Below are positions 49,827 to 57,880 of a stretch of DNA of 64,000 nucleotides, piece after piece. Under the pieces are notes generated by a model. The model worked only from the letters and a program-made list of their open reading frames with translations. It was not told where the DNA came from and made no database searches. This DNA comes from Bacillota bacterium. GTDB taxonomy: Bacteria > Bacillota > UBA4882 > UBA8346. The position numbers were made by a program, and so were the translations under genes. Every line of letters begins with the position of its first letter. The stretch's first letter is position 1. The stretch covers positions 124,001 to 188,000 of the forward strand of contig JARKQY010000048.1 in assembly GCA_029974635.1 (NCBI GenBank), in the 5' to 3' direction.

Positions 49827-51485
49827 TTAAAAAGGTAAATCATGTGGGTCTTCAAGTTGCGCTTCACTGGTTTCAAAGGGGTCGCCGGTATCCTCCTTGG
49901 GTAACAGCCGCCCGGTTTCCTTGTCGTACTGTAAAACGTCCGCCAGTCCGGTACTGCCGAAAAGCCGGTTTTTCAAAATCCGTACCAGGGCAATATCCGG
50001 CGTATCCGATTGTTGATTCCGCTCTAGGCCGATGATGTTGTCGGAGAGTTGCTTGATCGAGCCGGAACCGCGAAGTTGGTTAAGCGTAACCCGTCCGCCC
50101 TCCTCATGCGGGGTCTTATCCGGTACTTTTAGATGGGAAATGAGCAGCATCCCCACGCCGGTATTCTCGACCAGGGAACGCAGGGCAGTCATCAGATTGT
50201 CGATAATCCGCCGCTCCTCGCCGACTTCGATACCGGAGACGACAATCGAAACATGGTCAAGCACAATGAAGTCCACCCCGCAGCCCAACGCTAGGAACTT
50301 CATCTTGGCGATTAGGTTGCTGCTTTCCAGGGAGCCGAAATGGTCATAAAGAAAAAGACGGTCATTCGCGACCGTCCGGCTGTATGATTTTTCAAAGTCT
50401 TCCGCAGGAACCAGTTTTCGGTTTAAAAATAATTCTCCCAAAGGGACGTTCAAGTCAATCGCCATCATTCTCAGGGCCGACTTTTTGACGGCTTCCTCCA
50501 GGGCGATATAGCCGATTTTGAGATGATGAAAAGTCATCAGATAATAAGCCAATTCCCTTGCCAGAGTGGATTTGCCGATGCCGGAACCGGCTGTAATGGT
50601 GGTCAGTTCCGCTTTCCGCAAGCCTCTAAGCATTTTGTTCAGTTCCGGGTAGGGCGTATCAAAGCAAAATAAATCTTCCTCTTTCAACAATTCTTCCAGG
50701 GATAACTCGCCGCCTTCAATAATGCCGTCCGGTCGGTATACCTTGGCGGCAAAGACGGCTTCGGCGATGTCCTTGCCTTTGTCGGCCTGCAACATCTCGT
50801 TAGCGTCCTTGTAGGGGGCGAAGCTGGCAATCTTGACCTTGCCGGGCGTGAACAAGGCGGCGCACTCTTCAGCGGCTTCGCGCCCCGGTTCGTCGTTATC
50901 AAAAGCAATCACGATTTCTTCGAAAGTTTCCAGGAATTCTAACTGCTGTGATAAATATTTTTTGGCCGACTGTGCGCCGTTTGGAACGGAAACCACCGGC
51001 CACCTTAGATTAAAAACTTGGGAGACTGACATACAGTCAATCTCCCCCTCGGTGATGACGATTCTTTTTCCGCCCGTATTCCGCCACAAATGCTGCCCGA
51101 ATAACTCCATATTTTTGGAATCGCCCATCCAGGAAAATTCCTTACCGGCAGTTCGCAGGTGCTGGGCTACGATATTCCCGTTTTTATAATAATTAGCTAT
51201 CTGGACATTCTGGCCTTGGTGGATTCCAAACTGATAATTGAACTTCTGGCAGGTCTCCTCGGTGATTTTCCGTTTCTCAAGCGCTTTTATCCAGCCTGAG
51301 TTGATTAAACCTTCCACGCGCCGCCTCCTTCCGGGTTGGTCGTCTTTTCCGTCAGTCCTTCCGTAGTCCCCACATTTAAAGCAGTAATAAGTGTCATTGT
51401 CATAAATCGCCCTGGCGTCACTGCTGCCGCAACAGTCGCAGGAAGTGGAGTACAGATACTTCCCTTTATCCCTCGAAATGCTCAT
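49827..51485 (-). CDS. T7 gp4-like primase-helicase
   Basis: A 552-residue fusion (T7 gp4: 566). N-terminal zinc finger CDCCGSSDARAIYDNDTYYC plus CFKC. TOPRIM primase: VITEGEIDCMS and VIAFDNDEPGREAAE. Helicase part from about residue 270: Walker A GSGIGKSTLAREL, Walker B DFIVLDHVSIV, and LLISHLKVPDK. Makes primers and unwinds DNA at the fork. Confidence 0.92.
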   Translation of the reverse strand: MSISRDKGKYLYSTSCDCCGSSDARAIYDNDTYYCFKCGDYGRTDGKDDQPGRRRRVEGLINSGWIKALEKRKITEETCQKFNYQFGIHQGQNVQIANYYKNGNIVAQHLRTAGKEFSWMGDSKNMELFGQHLWRNTGGKRIVITEGEIDCMSVSQVFNLRWPVVSVPNGAQSAKKYLSQQLEFLETFEEIVIAFDNDEPGREAAEECAALFTPGKVKIASFAPYKDANEMLQADKGKDIAEAVFAAKVYRPDGIIEGGELSLEELLKEEDLFCFDTPYPELNKMLRGLRKAELTTITAGSGIGKSTLARELAYYLMTFHHLKIGYIALEEAVKKSALRMMAIDLNVPLGELFLNRKLVPAEDFEKSYSRTVANDRLFLYDHFGSLESSNLIAKMKFLALGCGVDFIVLDHVSIVVSGIEVGEERRIIDNLMTALRSLVENTGVGMLLISHLKVPDKTPHEEGGRVTLNQLRGSGSIKQLSDNIIGLERNQQSDTPDIALVRILKNRLFGSTGLADVLQYDKETGRLLPKEDTGDPFETSEAQLEDPHDLPF

Positions 51486-51888
51486 GGCTGACTTTATCCT
51501 GATATAAAACCGCCTCCCGGTTCTGCGGAATAACCGAGATATAACCCTTGATTTTGATGGGCACTACCGGTTTGCCGAACAATTCCTTAACCCAGACGGA
51601 ATCGGATTGCGCCGCAGTTTGCGGTTGGGTCTCATGTTTCATCCAGTAACCGTAAGCGCAGAGCTTCCCATATACGTCCACACCCAAAACAATGGTTTCC
51701 GGTTTCAGTCCCTCCAAAGCCAGACTGGAACACTGGTTCAATACTTCACGGAAGATAAGCTCTATTTCTTCACTGGTGGCGGTTAAATCGAAAGACCGCA
51801 ACGCAATAACACTAACCCCCTGCATTGCCTCCAGGCCAAATGGCGAGGTAATGTTTACCGGCTTCGCCACAGTCAGTTGATAGGTCAT
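51466..51888 (-). CDS. Unknown phage protein
   Basis: A 140-residue protein starting MTYQLTVAKPVNITSPFGLE after GGAGGAG, not recognised. Mixed alpha/beta (SSLALEGLKPETIVLGVDVY). Overlaps the primase-helicase start by 20 bases, so is co-translated with the replication genes. Confidence 0.5.
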   Translation of the reverse strand: MTYQLTVAKPVNITSPFGLEAMQGVSVIALRSFDLTATSEEIELIFREVLNQCSSLALEGLKPETIVLGVDVYGKLCAYGYWMKHETQPQTAAQSDSVWVKELFGKPVVPIKIKGYISVIPQNREAVLYQDKVSHEHFEG

Positions 51889-51933
51889 TTCATCTCCTCC
51901 CTCCGTCGTAAAAAATGGGGCTTTATCAGCCCC

Positions 51934-52152
51934 TTATTTCACGTACTCCGCTTCTTCCTTCACCAACTGGTACGTCGCGTAACGCTTATTATTCAGGCTT
52001 GTCTTCATGGTAGTCTTAATGAGATAACCCTCTTGGCGCAGGCGAAAAATGTGATACTGCAAGCTGAGAGTTCCATATTCAAAGTAAGCCTCTAACGGGG
52101 TAATCGTATAGCCGGTCAATAAATGGTTCAGAATCATCCTTTTTTGTGACAT
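51934..52152 (-). CDS. Small winged-helix-like protein
   Basis: A 72-residue protein starting MSQKRMILNHLLTGYTITPL after AAAGGAGC. The pattern EAYFEYGTLSLQYHIFRLRQ EGYLI is like a small winged helix used by phage helix-turn-helix proteins; a wing with basic residues follows (KTTMKTSLNNKRYATYQLVK). DNA binding is probable, target unknown. It ends five bases after the endonuclease I gene begins downstream on the map. Confidence 0.5.
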   Translation of the reverse strand: MSQKRMILNHLLTGYTITPLEAYFEYGTLSLQYHIFRLRQEGYLIKTTMKTSLNNKRYATYQLVKEEAEYVK

Positions 52153-52157
52153 TTCAG

Positions 52158-52604
52158 TTACGCTCCTTTTTTCATGGTTTTTCGTTTTTTCTCGCAAATC
52201 CAGGCATCCGGGATGGAACCTTTGGCAAACTGAAAACCGTTCTTCTGGCACCACATGGCGTAGGTCGTGTCGGAGTTCTTGTTGATTTTCTGATTTGGAT
52301 TGACAAAGACGAATCGGATATCCAGGTCGGGGTGCTGCTGTTTTACCAGGAGATGTTTCTGGCGGTCGGCGGTGACGAACCGTCCTTTGGATTCCACGAT
52401 AATTCCATTAGGAAGGATAAAATCAGGGGTATAACTCCGGGTTTTGGCGGGCTGTTCAAAGATAATCCGCATCGATTCATAACCGTAGGCGATTCCTTTC
52501 GCGTCTAACTCCGCGCCAATCTTTTCTTCCAGCCCCGACCGATACCCGTTTTTAAGTCCGTGAGCCAAGCGTTCCGCCTCCGAAGCGGTTGACTTCTTTT
52601 TCAA
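52158..52604 (-). CDS. T7 gp3-like endonuclease I (junction resolvase)
   Basis: A 148-residue protein (T7 gp3: 149). Catalytic residues of the family are visible: SGLEEKIG (Glu), TPDFILPNGI (Asp) and VESKGRF (Glu and Lys). The enzyme resolves branched DNA and breaks host DNA. Follows the SSB gene as in T7. Confidence 0.9.
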   Translation of the reverse strand: MKKKSTASEAERLAHGLKNGYRSGLEEKIGAELDAKGIAYGYESMRIIFEQPAKTRSYTPDFILPNGIIVESKGRFVTADRQKHLLVKQQHPDLDIRFVFVNPNQKINKNSDTTYAMWCQKNGFQFAKGSIPDAWICEKKRKTMKKGA

Positions 52605-52617
52605 TCAGGTTGCCTCC

Positions 52618-53289
52618 TTAAAAGTCTTCGTTCTCGTCAACCGGAGCGGCGTCGGTCGCTTCGCTTTCATCATTGTTTAAGGAATCGTCTTCAAGTTCCG
52701 CATACTCATAACCATCTTCCTTATCAAAGCCGTAGTCGGTGGCTTTACCGCCTCTCGAAACAAGGTCTAATACTTGAACCGCGTTTAACCGGAGAGATAC
52801 GCCGCATTGTTTGGTCGCGGGCATAAAATAAAGACTGGGAGAGAAGTTAACCTTGATAATGCTGCCGCCGTAAATGATGACCGTGTTTTTGACGGGTTTG
52901 CCTTTCGCGTCAAAGAGTTTCGGGGCCAAAGTTATGGTCTTGCCGGTCTTCTTAGAAGTAACCTTGGCGGGCATCTTGAACTTAAACTCAATATTGCCGG
53001 TCTCATTGCCGTCTTCGTCGGTTTCCCTGGAATACGGTTCGACCTTCTGAATCTTCTTGATTTCCGCGACCTTCTTCTTTTCTTTGAGTTCTTCTACCGC
53101 TTTCTGATAAGTTTCCTCCGCCATTTCATCAAGCTGTTCCATCAAGCTTTGCGCTTCGTCTTCGGGAACCAAAAGATTCACCGTATAAACACCATCCGCC
53201 GCGAACTTGGTATTGGGGTTATTCAGCCAGGGGAACTTGGCTGTCCCTCTAGGGGTGGTGATTTTAACGACCTTCTTTTTGTCTGCCAT
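52618..53289 (-). CDS. T7 gp2.5-like single-stranded DNA-binding protein
   Basis: A 223-residue protein (T7 gp2.5: 232). OB-fold N-terminal part (ITTPRGTAKFPWLNNPNTKF) and the signature acidic C-terminal tail EATDAAPVDENEDF ending in Phe, which contacts polymerase and primase-helicase in T7. Ribosome site AAGGAG lies inside the upstream small ORF. Confidence 0.87.
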   Translation of the reverse strand: MADKKKVVKITTPRGTAKFPWLNNPNTKFAADGVYTVNLLVPEDEAQSLMEQLDEMAEETYQKAVEELKEKKKVAEIKKIQKVEPYSRETDEDGNETGNIEFKFKMPAKVTSKKTGKTITLAPKLFDAKGKPVKNTVIIYGGSIIKVNFSPSLYFMPATKQCGVSLRLNAVQVLDLVSRGGKATDYGFDKEDGYEYAELEDDSLNNDESEATDAAPVDENEDF

Positions 53290-53292
53290 TTC

Positions 53293-53512
53293 TTAAAAAC
53301 GCTCCTTCTTAAATGGATTTTGATTATCGCCATTAGCCTCAAAGGAAACCGAGACCAAATCGTTGGGAGTCAGACCGTCTTCAAAGGCTTCCATGATGAA
53401 TTCCGGCAGCAGTCCTTCCCGGAGTAAATCGCCGTAAGCGTGCGTCCAGCGGCAACGGTTCGCCTTTCAGCCAGTAATGATAGGCGCGGTAAACCAGATA
53501 ACGTATCCTCAT
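53293..53512 (-). pseudogene. Small ORF with an apparent one-base frameshift
   Basis: Starts MRIRYLVYRAYHYWLKGEPL at 53512 after GAGGAGAA, then the best continuation (HAYGDLLREGLLPEFIMEAF, EDGLTPNDLVSVSFEANG) is in the +1 frame and runs to 53293. Without the shift, the first frame stops after 43 codons. 220 bases is one more than 3x73, so either a mutation, a sequencing error or programmed frameshifting. It lies between the polymerase gene and SSB. Function not recognised. Confidence 0.5.
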
Positions 53513-53542
53513 GTGTAATTAAAATTCTCCTCTCGGTTTAAC

Positions 53543-53557
53543 ATTCGCTTCGTAATG
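53543..53557 (-). promoter_or_regulatory. Repeated 15-bp element upstream of the SSB group
   Basis: On the minus strand CATTACGAAGCGAAT, identical to 56016-56030. It lies directly after the RNA polymerase stop and 31 bases before the small ORF start. GAAGCG resembles the +1 to +6 GAAGNG of SP6-type promoters, so it may be a phage promoter or a transcript-processing site. Confidence 0.5.
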
Positions 53558-53560
53558 TAT

Positions 53561-55987
53561 TTAGGCAAAAAAATACCGTGATTGGCGCACCTCCTCTAAA
53601 TTCAACTTGCCTTTCACAGGTAGCGGTGGCAGTTCCTTGGCGATATCCAGCGGAAGCTGGGCTGTCAATTCGTCCCGGAACCGCTGCAACACATCGTAAT
53701 CGGAGTATTGTTTAATAAAGGCTTCCCGTAACAGATAAGCCAAACGGTCGGTATCACAGGCGTGCGTCCCATAACTGTCGTGTATCATCGAAAAGTTGCT
53801 GATTCCTTCATCCAGACAAAGATTCACGGTCAGCATCAAGTGGGACGCATCCAGGGAATGGATGAAATTCGGGCTGACCCCGCTTGCTTGCTTGACTTTA
53901 TCAATCTCCCCGGTATCGATATTCAGGCCCAACCGGATATAAACACCGCCCCAGTAAGTATCGATTCGCTTCAGCCGTTGTTTGATATATTCCTGGTGGG
54001 GTTGGAATCCCGCCGGAGTCGTCCAGCGGATGGGCACTTTAGCCTTGGAAGCCACTCTGGCCGCCTCTTGCAGCCAATCCATGGCCTTACGGGCGGCAAT
54101 CACCACTTCGCCGATGGCCTCATAAAGCCGCTTACCTAAATACCGGCTGGGGGCGAAGTTGTCCTCAACTTCCAAATACTTGGCAGCCTGGGTATCCCGT
54201 TTCTCAAGCTCCATCATCAGTTGGTCTTTCAGTCCGTAGAGTTTTGCCCCGTAGGGGGTGGTCATCACGCCGCGCTTGGTAATGCCCCGGTCAATCTTAC
54301 CCAGCCAGATTCGGGCGTTTTCATCCCCGGCGGCGGCATCGGCCTCCACCGTCCGATTCAAGACCTTGGCAACCTCGGCGTAAATGTCCTGCGGTTTCTC
54401 CTGCGGCACCAGATTGACCGCTTTACCGCCGACTTCATCCAGGAGCAGCGCGCTGAAGTTTTGCAGGCCGTTGCATGTCCCGTCCAGGGCTATTGGTAAA
54501 TGGGACGCAAAGCTTTCGCCTTCACGCCTATAGCCCGTCCATTCATGACAGGCCGCCAAAAACTGAAACGGGTCGTCGGCCTCACACCAGAAACGTTGTC
54601 CATCCAATGGGTTCGCCACCGAATCGAGGATGAATGCTTCATGGTCTAAAACCCACTGTTCCCGCTCCTCGAAGCTGGCCTTATCATAACCGAACTTGTT
54701 GGCAAGCTGTATCGCCAGCCAGAACGCGCCCCGTTTACCAAGCGGCTTGCCTGCGGCGAATTCAATCAGCGCTTTCCCGGAATCGTCGGCCTGGGGGTTG
54801 ATGAAGCTCTGCACCGGATAAAGCCTGCCGCGCCAGTCCAGCGTCCAGACGAAAAAGATTTCTGCTTCATCCTTGAACTTTTCCGCCAGCCAGATTTTTT
54901 GATTGACATTTAAACGTTTGGACGCTTCCCGGATTCGCCGGTCATAAACCTTCTTTGCTTCCAGTTTCCACGCCTTAACCACTTCGGGGCTTGATTGCCT
55001 TAACAGTTCAAATTCGGCGTCGGCCTTCCAGGGAGTCTCCGGCAACGGCTCCTCATATTTATCCGGCAGGTTGCCCAGTCCGTTTCCCGTCTCCCATGCC
55101 TGTTTCAATACTTCCAGAATGAACCGGTTAATCCGCCAGGGAGTTCTTTGCAGTCCGTTAATAGCCCGGTATACCAAAGGCATTGGATGGTCGGCAAGGT
55201 CAAAGAGGACTTTGTTATGGCGGGTTTTTATCAGCTTGAATTTCAAGGTGGCCTGATTGCTGAGGTATCCGCCGCCAAAGGTGGTTTCCCAGTCTTTCGG
55301 CGGGACAACCATCGGCATGAACAGGGGGTTGAGCAATTCGCACTTGGTATGGTGGTCATTTACCCAAAGCGTAGTTTCTTCCGTGGCCTGTAGATAGTAC
55401 TGGCCCCTACCGGTGCTGACTTTTTCGATTAAACCCGTGCTTTCGATAAACAAGTCGATTAATTTGATTCCGATATGCAACCTATCAACTTCTGTCCATT
55501 CCGTATCCTCAATACCCAGTTTCCGTTTAGCGCGCATGATGACGGCCCGACGGTGGCCTTGGTGGACGGTCTTCAGATTTTCTTCCACTTTATAAAGATA
55601 GTTGGGTTGTTCCTTTTTAAACTTCTTATACTCCAGATGGTCGTTTAACATCCCGGCCAGAGAAATGGCAACCCGCTGCACAGGTTCTTTGACGGAAGAA
55701 ATGGCGTTAATCAGCCGTTTGGCAGTGATATACGCCAGTTCTTCATCGTCGAACTGGTGGAAGAATTTCCGGGTATCGACCAGTCTGCCGCCGCCTTTTT
55801 GGGGTAATTTAAACAAGCGGATGGCTTCGGACATCGGCTTGATACAGCGCATCATTAACGCCAATCCTGGCGGCAAGTCGGACAGGTCGGACTCCCGTGT
55901 CTGTTCCCGGTACTTTTTAATGCCAATCTCAATGCCTTCTTCCTCAAGCTCTAGTTGCCGCTTGATTTTGTCCTCATCCAACTGCAC
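53561..55987 (-). CDS. T7-like single-subunit RNA polymerase
   Basis: An 808-residue polymerase (T7 gp1: 883), GTG start with AAAGGAGGG before it. Motifs: DWRGRLYPVQSFINPQADD (A, with the first catalytic Asp near FVWTLDWRGR), LDGTCNGLQNFSALL, RGITKRGVMTTPYGAKLYG (B, with Lys and Tyr), HSLDASHLML and MIHDSYGTHACD (C, catalytic Asp). It should read phage promoters for middle and late genes. The promoter-recognition loop cannot be judged by eye. Confidence 0.95.
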   Translation of the reverse strand: MQLDEDKIKRQLELEEEGIEIGIKKYREQTRESDLSDLPPGLALMMRCIKPMSEAIRLFKLPQKGGGRLVDTRKFFHQFDDEELAYITAKRLINAISSVKEPVQRVAISLAGMLNDHLEYKKFKKEQPNYLYKVEENLKTVHQGHRRAVIMRAKRKLGIEDTEWTEVDRLHIGIKLIDLFIESTGLIEKVSTGRGQYYLQATEETTLWVNDHHTKCELLNPLFMPMVVPPKDWETTFGGGYLSNQATLKFKLIKTRHNKVLFDLADHPMPLVYRAINGLQRTPWRINRFILEVLKQAWETGNGLGNLPDKYEEPLPETPWKADAEFELLRQSSPEVVKAWKLEAKKVYDRRIREASKRLNVNQKIWLAEKFKDEAEIFFVWTLDWRGRLYPVQSFINPQADDSGKALIEFAAGKPLGKRGAFWLAIQLANKFGYDKASFEEREQWVLDHEAFILDSVANPLDGQRFWCEADDPFQFLAACHEWTGYRREGESFASHLPIALDGTCNGLQNFSALLLDEVGGKAVNLVPQEKPQDIYAEVAKVLNRTVEADAAAGDENARIWLGKIDRGITKRGVMTTPYGAKLYGLKDQLMMELEKRDTQAAKYLEVEDNFAPSRYLGKRLYEAIGEVVIAARKAMDWLQEAARVASKAKVPIRWTTPAGFQPHQEYIKQRLKRIDTYWGGVYIRLGLNIDTGEIDKVKQASGVSPNFIHSLDASHLMLTVNLCLDEGISNFSMIHDSYGTHACDTDRLAYLLREAFIKQYSDYDVLQRFRDELTAQLPLDIAKELPPLPVKGKLNLEEVRQSRYFFA

Positions 55988-56015
55988 GAAATAAACCCTC
56001 CTTTAAAGAATTTTA

Positions 56016-56030
56016 ATTCGCTTCGTAATG
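56016..56030 (-). promoter_or_regulatory. Repeated 15-bp element upstream of the RNA polymerase
   Basis: On the minus strand CATTACGAAGCGAAT followed by TAA, 29 bases before the polymerase start. Same sequence as at 53543; its last 12 bases plus TAA recur at 57664. The position could make the polymerase gene self-regulated if this is a phage promoter. Confidence 0.5.
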
Positions 56031-56051
56031 GTTATGGGCATAAAAAACCCG

Positions 56052-57179
56052 TCAAGTAAAGGTAGCGGTGATTGACTTTCTACCGTTCATGACGATGATT
56101 TGGGGATTAGTACCGCCGCTGATGGCTCCCGACCAACCGGTGAAGGTATGTCCGACATTGGGGACAGCCGTCACTGTTACTGCTTCACCTTCCGAATAAC
56201 TTGCTTTGTCGGGGTTTTTGGTAATGGTGCCGCCACCAGCCGCGCCAGAAATGAAGGTATCCAAAAGATAAGCGTGACGGAGAATCAGCCACCTATCCAG
56301 TAAATCGTAACCGGGATCGGAGTAAACCGCTGGGTTGGCCAGCCTATCCAGTCGAATCTCCTCTTTATAGGCATCTTTCATGACGGTCTTTAAATCGTCG
56401 GTGGTAATGGCCGCCTTCAGCCCGACATTGAAGTCGGCGCAATCCACATAAAGGCTGTGATTGTATACCCAGCCGGAACCATTGGCGATAGCCAGTTTCC
56501 GTTCCCGGACAATCTCTTTATAGCTGGCAGTCGCCGCATCGGCTCGCTTATTGGCAACTATCTTCATCCGTTCCACTTCCAAGGTCTTGGGGTCTTTAGC
56601 CTGAGTAAAGGTCACAGTGGCCGCATTTATCTGGTCTTTGACCGCCTGCGAAATGGACCCGTTCTGGACGGAAATATCAAACAGCAAGGCAAAAGCCTGT
56701 TCCGACCAGAAACCGAATTCCTTGAACCAGGCCAAAGCCTGGTCGTAAAACCACTGAGCGGCATCAACCTGATAACCTTGGCAGGCGTCGGATACGCCAA
56801 CATCATGCAAGATTTGTTTCCAGGGTTGAATGACATCGTGTTTATTGGTGCTGGGGTCGGCGGTGATTAAGGAAATGGAATCGCCCCAGGCTACTTTTTG
56901 TGCGGTGGAATAATTGAAGCAGACGTTATAAAACTCTTGATACCGTGAACCAAGCGCGTCTCGCATGAACAGATTCTGGTTGTTGAACATGTTTTGGAAT
57001 ATCGGGGTGGCTGACTCCCAGCCGAAATTATACTGTAACACACCAAAGCTGATTCCCATATTGTCGAAGTTTCCGGCCACCCTGCCAAAGCATTCAGGAG
57101 AAGTTAGAGAAGTTTCAAACATACCGGTGATACCCATGACATTCTTCTTGAGTTGCGTGTATTGCCCCGTTAAACCCAC
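56052..57179 (-). CDS. Lysozyme/chitosanase-like muralytic protein with beta-grasp tail
   Basis: A 375-residue protein with a GTG start after AAAGGAGC. Residues about 18-60 (MGITGMFETSLTSPECFGRV, then DNMGISFGVLQYNFG) match the catalytic-Glu and SFGxLQ pattern of lysozyme-fold and GH46-like muramidases. The middle is helical. The last 60 residues (KASYSEGEAVTVTAVPNVGH, TFTGWSGAISGG, KSITATFT) are one InlB/Flg_new-type bacterial repeat that may bind the wall. It pairs with the M15 peptidase next door, so probably lysis or entry. The enzyme type needs testing. Confidence 0.65.
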   Translation of the reverse strand: MGLTGQYTQLKKNVMGITGMFETSLTSPECFGRVAGNFDNMGISFGVLQYNFGWESATPIFQNMFNNQNLFMRDALGSRYQEFYNVCFNYSTAQKVAWGDSISLITADPSTNKHDVIQPWKQILHDVGVSDACQGYQVDAAQWFYDQALAWFKEFGFWSEQAFALLFDISVQNGSISQAVKDQINAATVTFTQAKDPKTLEVERMKIVANKRADAATASYKEIVRERKLAIANGSGWVYNHSLYVDCADFNVGLKAAITTDDLKTVMKDAYKEEIRLDRLANPAVYSDPGYDLLDRWLILRHAYLLDTFISGAAGGGTITKNPDKASYSEGEAVTVTAVPNVGHTFTGWSGAISGGTNPQIIVMNGRKSITATFT

Positions 57180-57214
57180 TGTTTTGCTCCTTTCATTATC
57201 TTCTAAGGATGGTG

Positions 57215-57631
57215 CTACTTTTCAGGCGGCCTTTTTCCGGCCTTCAAATCAGCAATCGCCAACCCGAAGGTATATTGAAAATGAGGATAATCCCGCAGGC
57301 GGGGAAAATCACCACCCCAGGTGAGTCCGACTTGCTTGCCAATCACACCGACTTTTTTAAATAGGTCTAATCTATCCCAGGCGCATTGCCCGTTGATAAC
57401 CGGGGCACAATCATAAGCCAGTCCATAATTATGGTACGAAGAACCGCCTTTGGCGTTGGTGACAATCTTGCCGGGAGTCGTCCGTCCTTGCGCGTAAAGC
57501 TTGTCCTGTTCCTCAAATGTCCGGTAGGTGCTGAAAATGGTGATGTCAATACCAGCCTCCTTACATTTTTTGATGTGCTCGGTCGCCAGCTTTTGCAAGT
57601 GGGGATGTAAATCAGTGAATTTGTTACCCAT
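57215..57631 (-). CDS. M15-type L-alanyl-D-glutamate peptidase (endolysin)
   Basis: A 138-residue zinc peptidase. DITIFSTYRTFEEQDKLYAQ, GGSSYHNYGLAYDCAPV with the His and Asp zinc ligands, and the last His in DYPHFQYTFG match ply500-like endolysins. In T7 the lysis gene 3.5 is an amidase in the SSB-primase region; here the lysin lies upstream of the RNA polymerase, next to the integrase. It has AAAGGAG before its start. Confidence 0.88.
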   Translation of the reverse strand: MGNKFTDLHPHLQKLATEHIKKCKEAGIDITIFSTYRTFEEQDKLYAQGRTTPGKIVTNAKGGSSYHNYGLAYDCAPVINGQCAWDRLDLFKKVGVIGKQVGLTWGGDFPRLRDYPHFQYTFGLAIADLKAGKRPPEK

Positions 57632-57663
57632 AGCTTACTCCTTTGCCAATGTCTTTCTCAATA

Positions 57664-57675
57664 TTAATTCGCTTC
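57664..57675 (-). promoter_or_regulatory. Third copy (12 bp) of the repeated leader element
   Basis: On the minus strand GAAGCGAATTAA, identical to part of the element before the polymerase gene (56013-56024). It lies 33 bases before the endolysin start, similar to the 29 and 31 bases at the other two sites. Confidence 0.45.
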
Positions 57676-57752
57676 CAGATACAAATGACTAAGGTTATTG
57701 ATAATAGCCAAAGCTAAAGGAAAATCTATCCTGTGTTTTTGCTTCGGCTATT

Positions 57753-57767
57753 CTATGGTGGTGGGGT
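57753..57767 (-). promoter_or_regulatory. Candidate phage RNA polymerase promoter (lysin/polymerase group)
   Basis: On the minus strand ACCCCACCACCATAG, identical to 46149-46163. Located just after the integrase terminator and about 120 bp before the endolysin start, so would drive the lysin and polymerase genes once some polymerase is made. Confidence 0.6.
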
Positions 57768-57776
57768 GGTGTCCCG

Positions 57777-57820
57777 TCAAAAAAGAAAAAGGGCTTCGAG
57801 GAAAAACCCCCGAAACCCTT
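57777..57820 (-). terminator. Terminator after the integrase
   Basis: On the minus strand AAGGGTTTCG pairs with CGAAGCCCTT (one wobble) and is followed by TTTCTTTTTT. It separates the integrase transcript from the lytic genes. The rest of 57821-57880 shows nothing else. Confidence 0.8.
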
Positions 57821-57880
57821 ATGGTGCTTGATGATGAAGCTGGTGGAAATCGTAGCCAAGGAAGCGGATGGAAGGGAATT

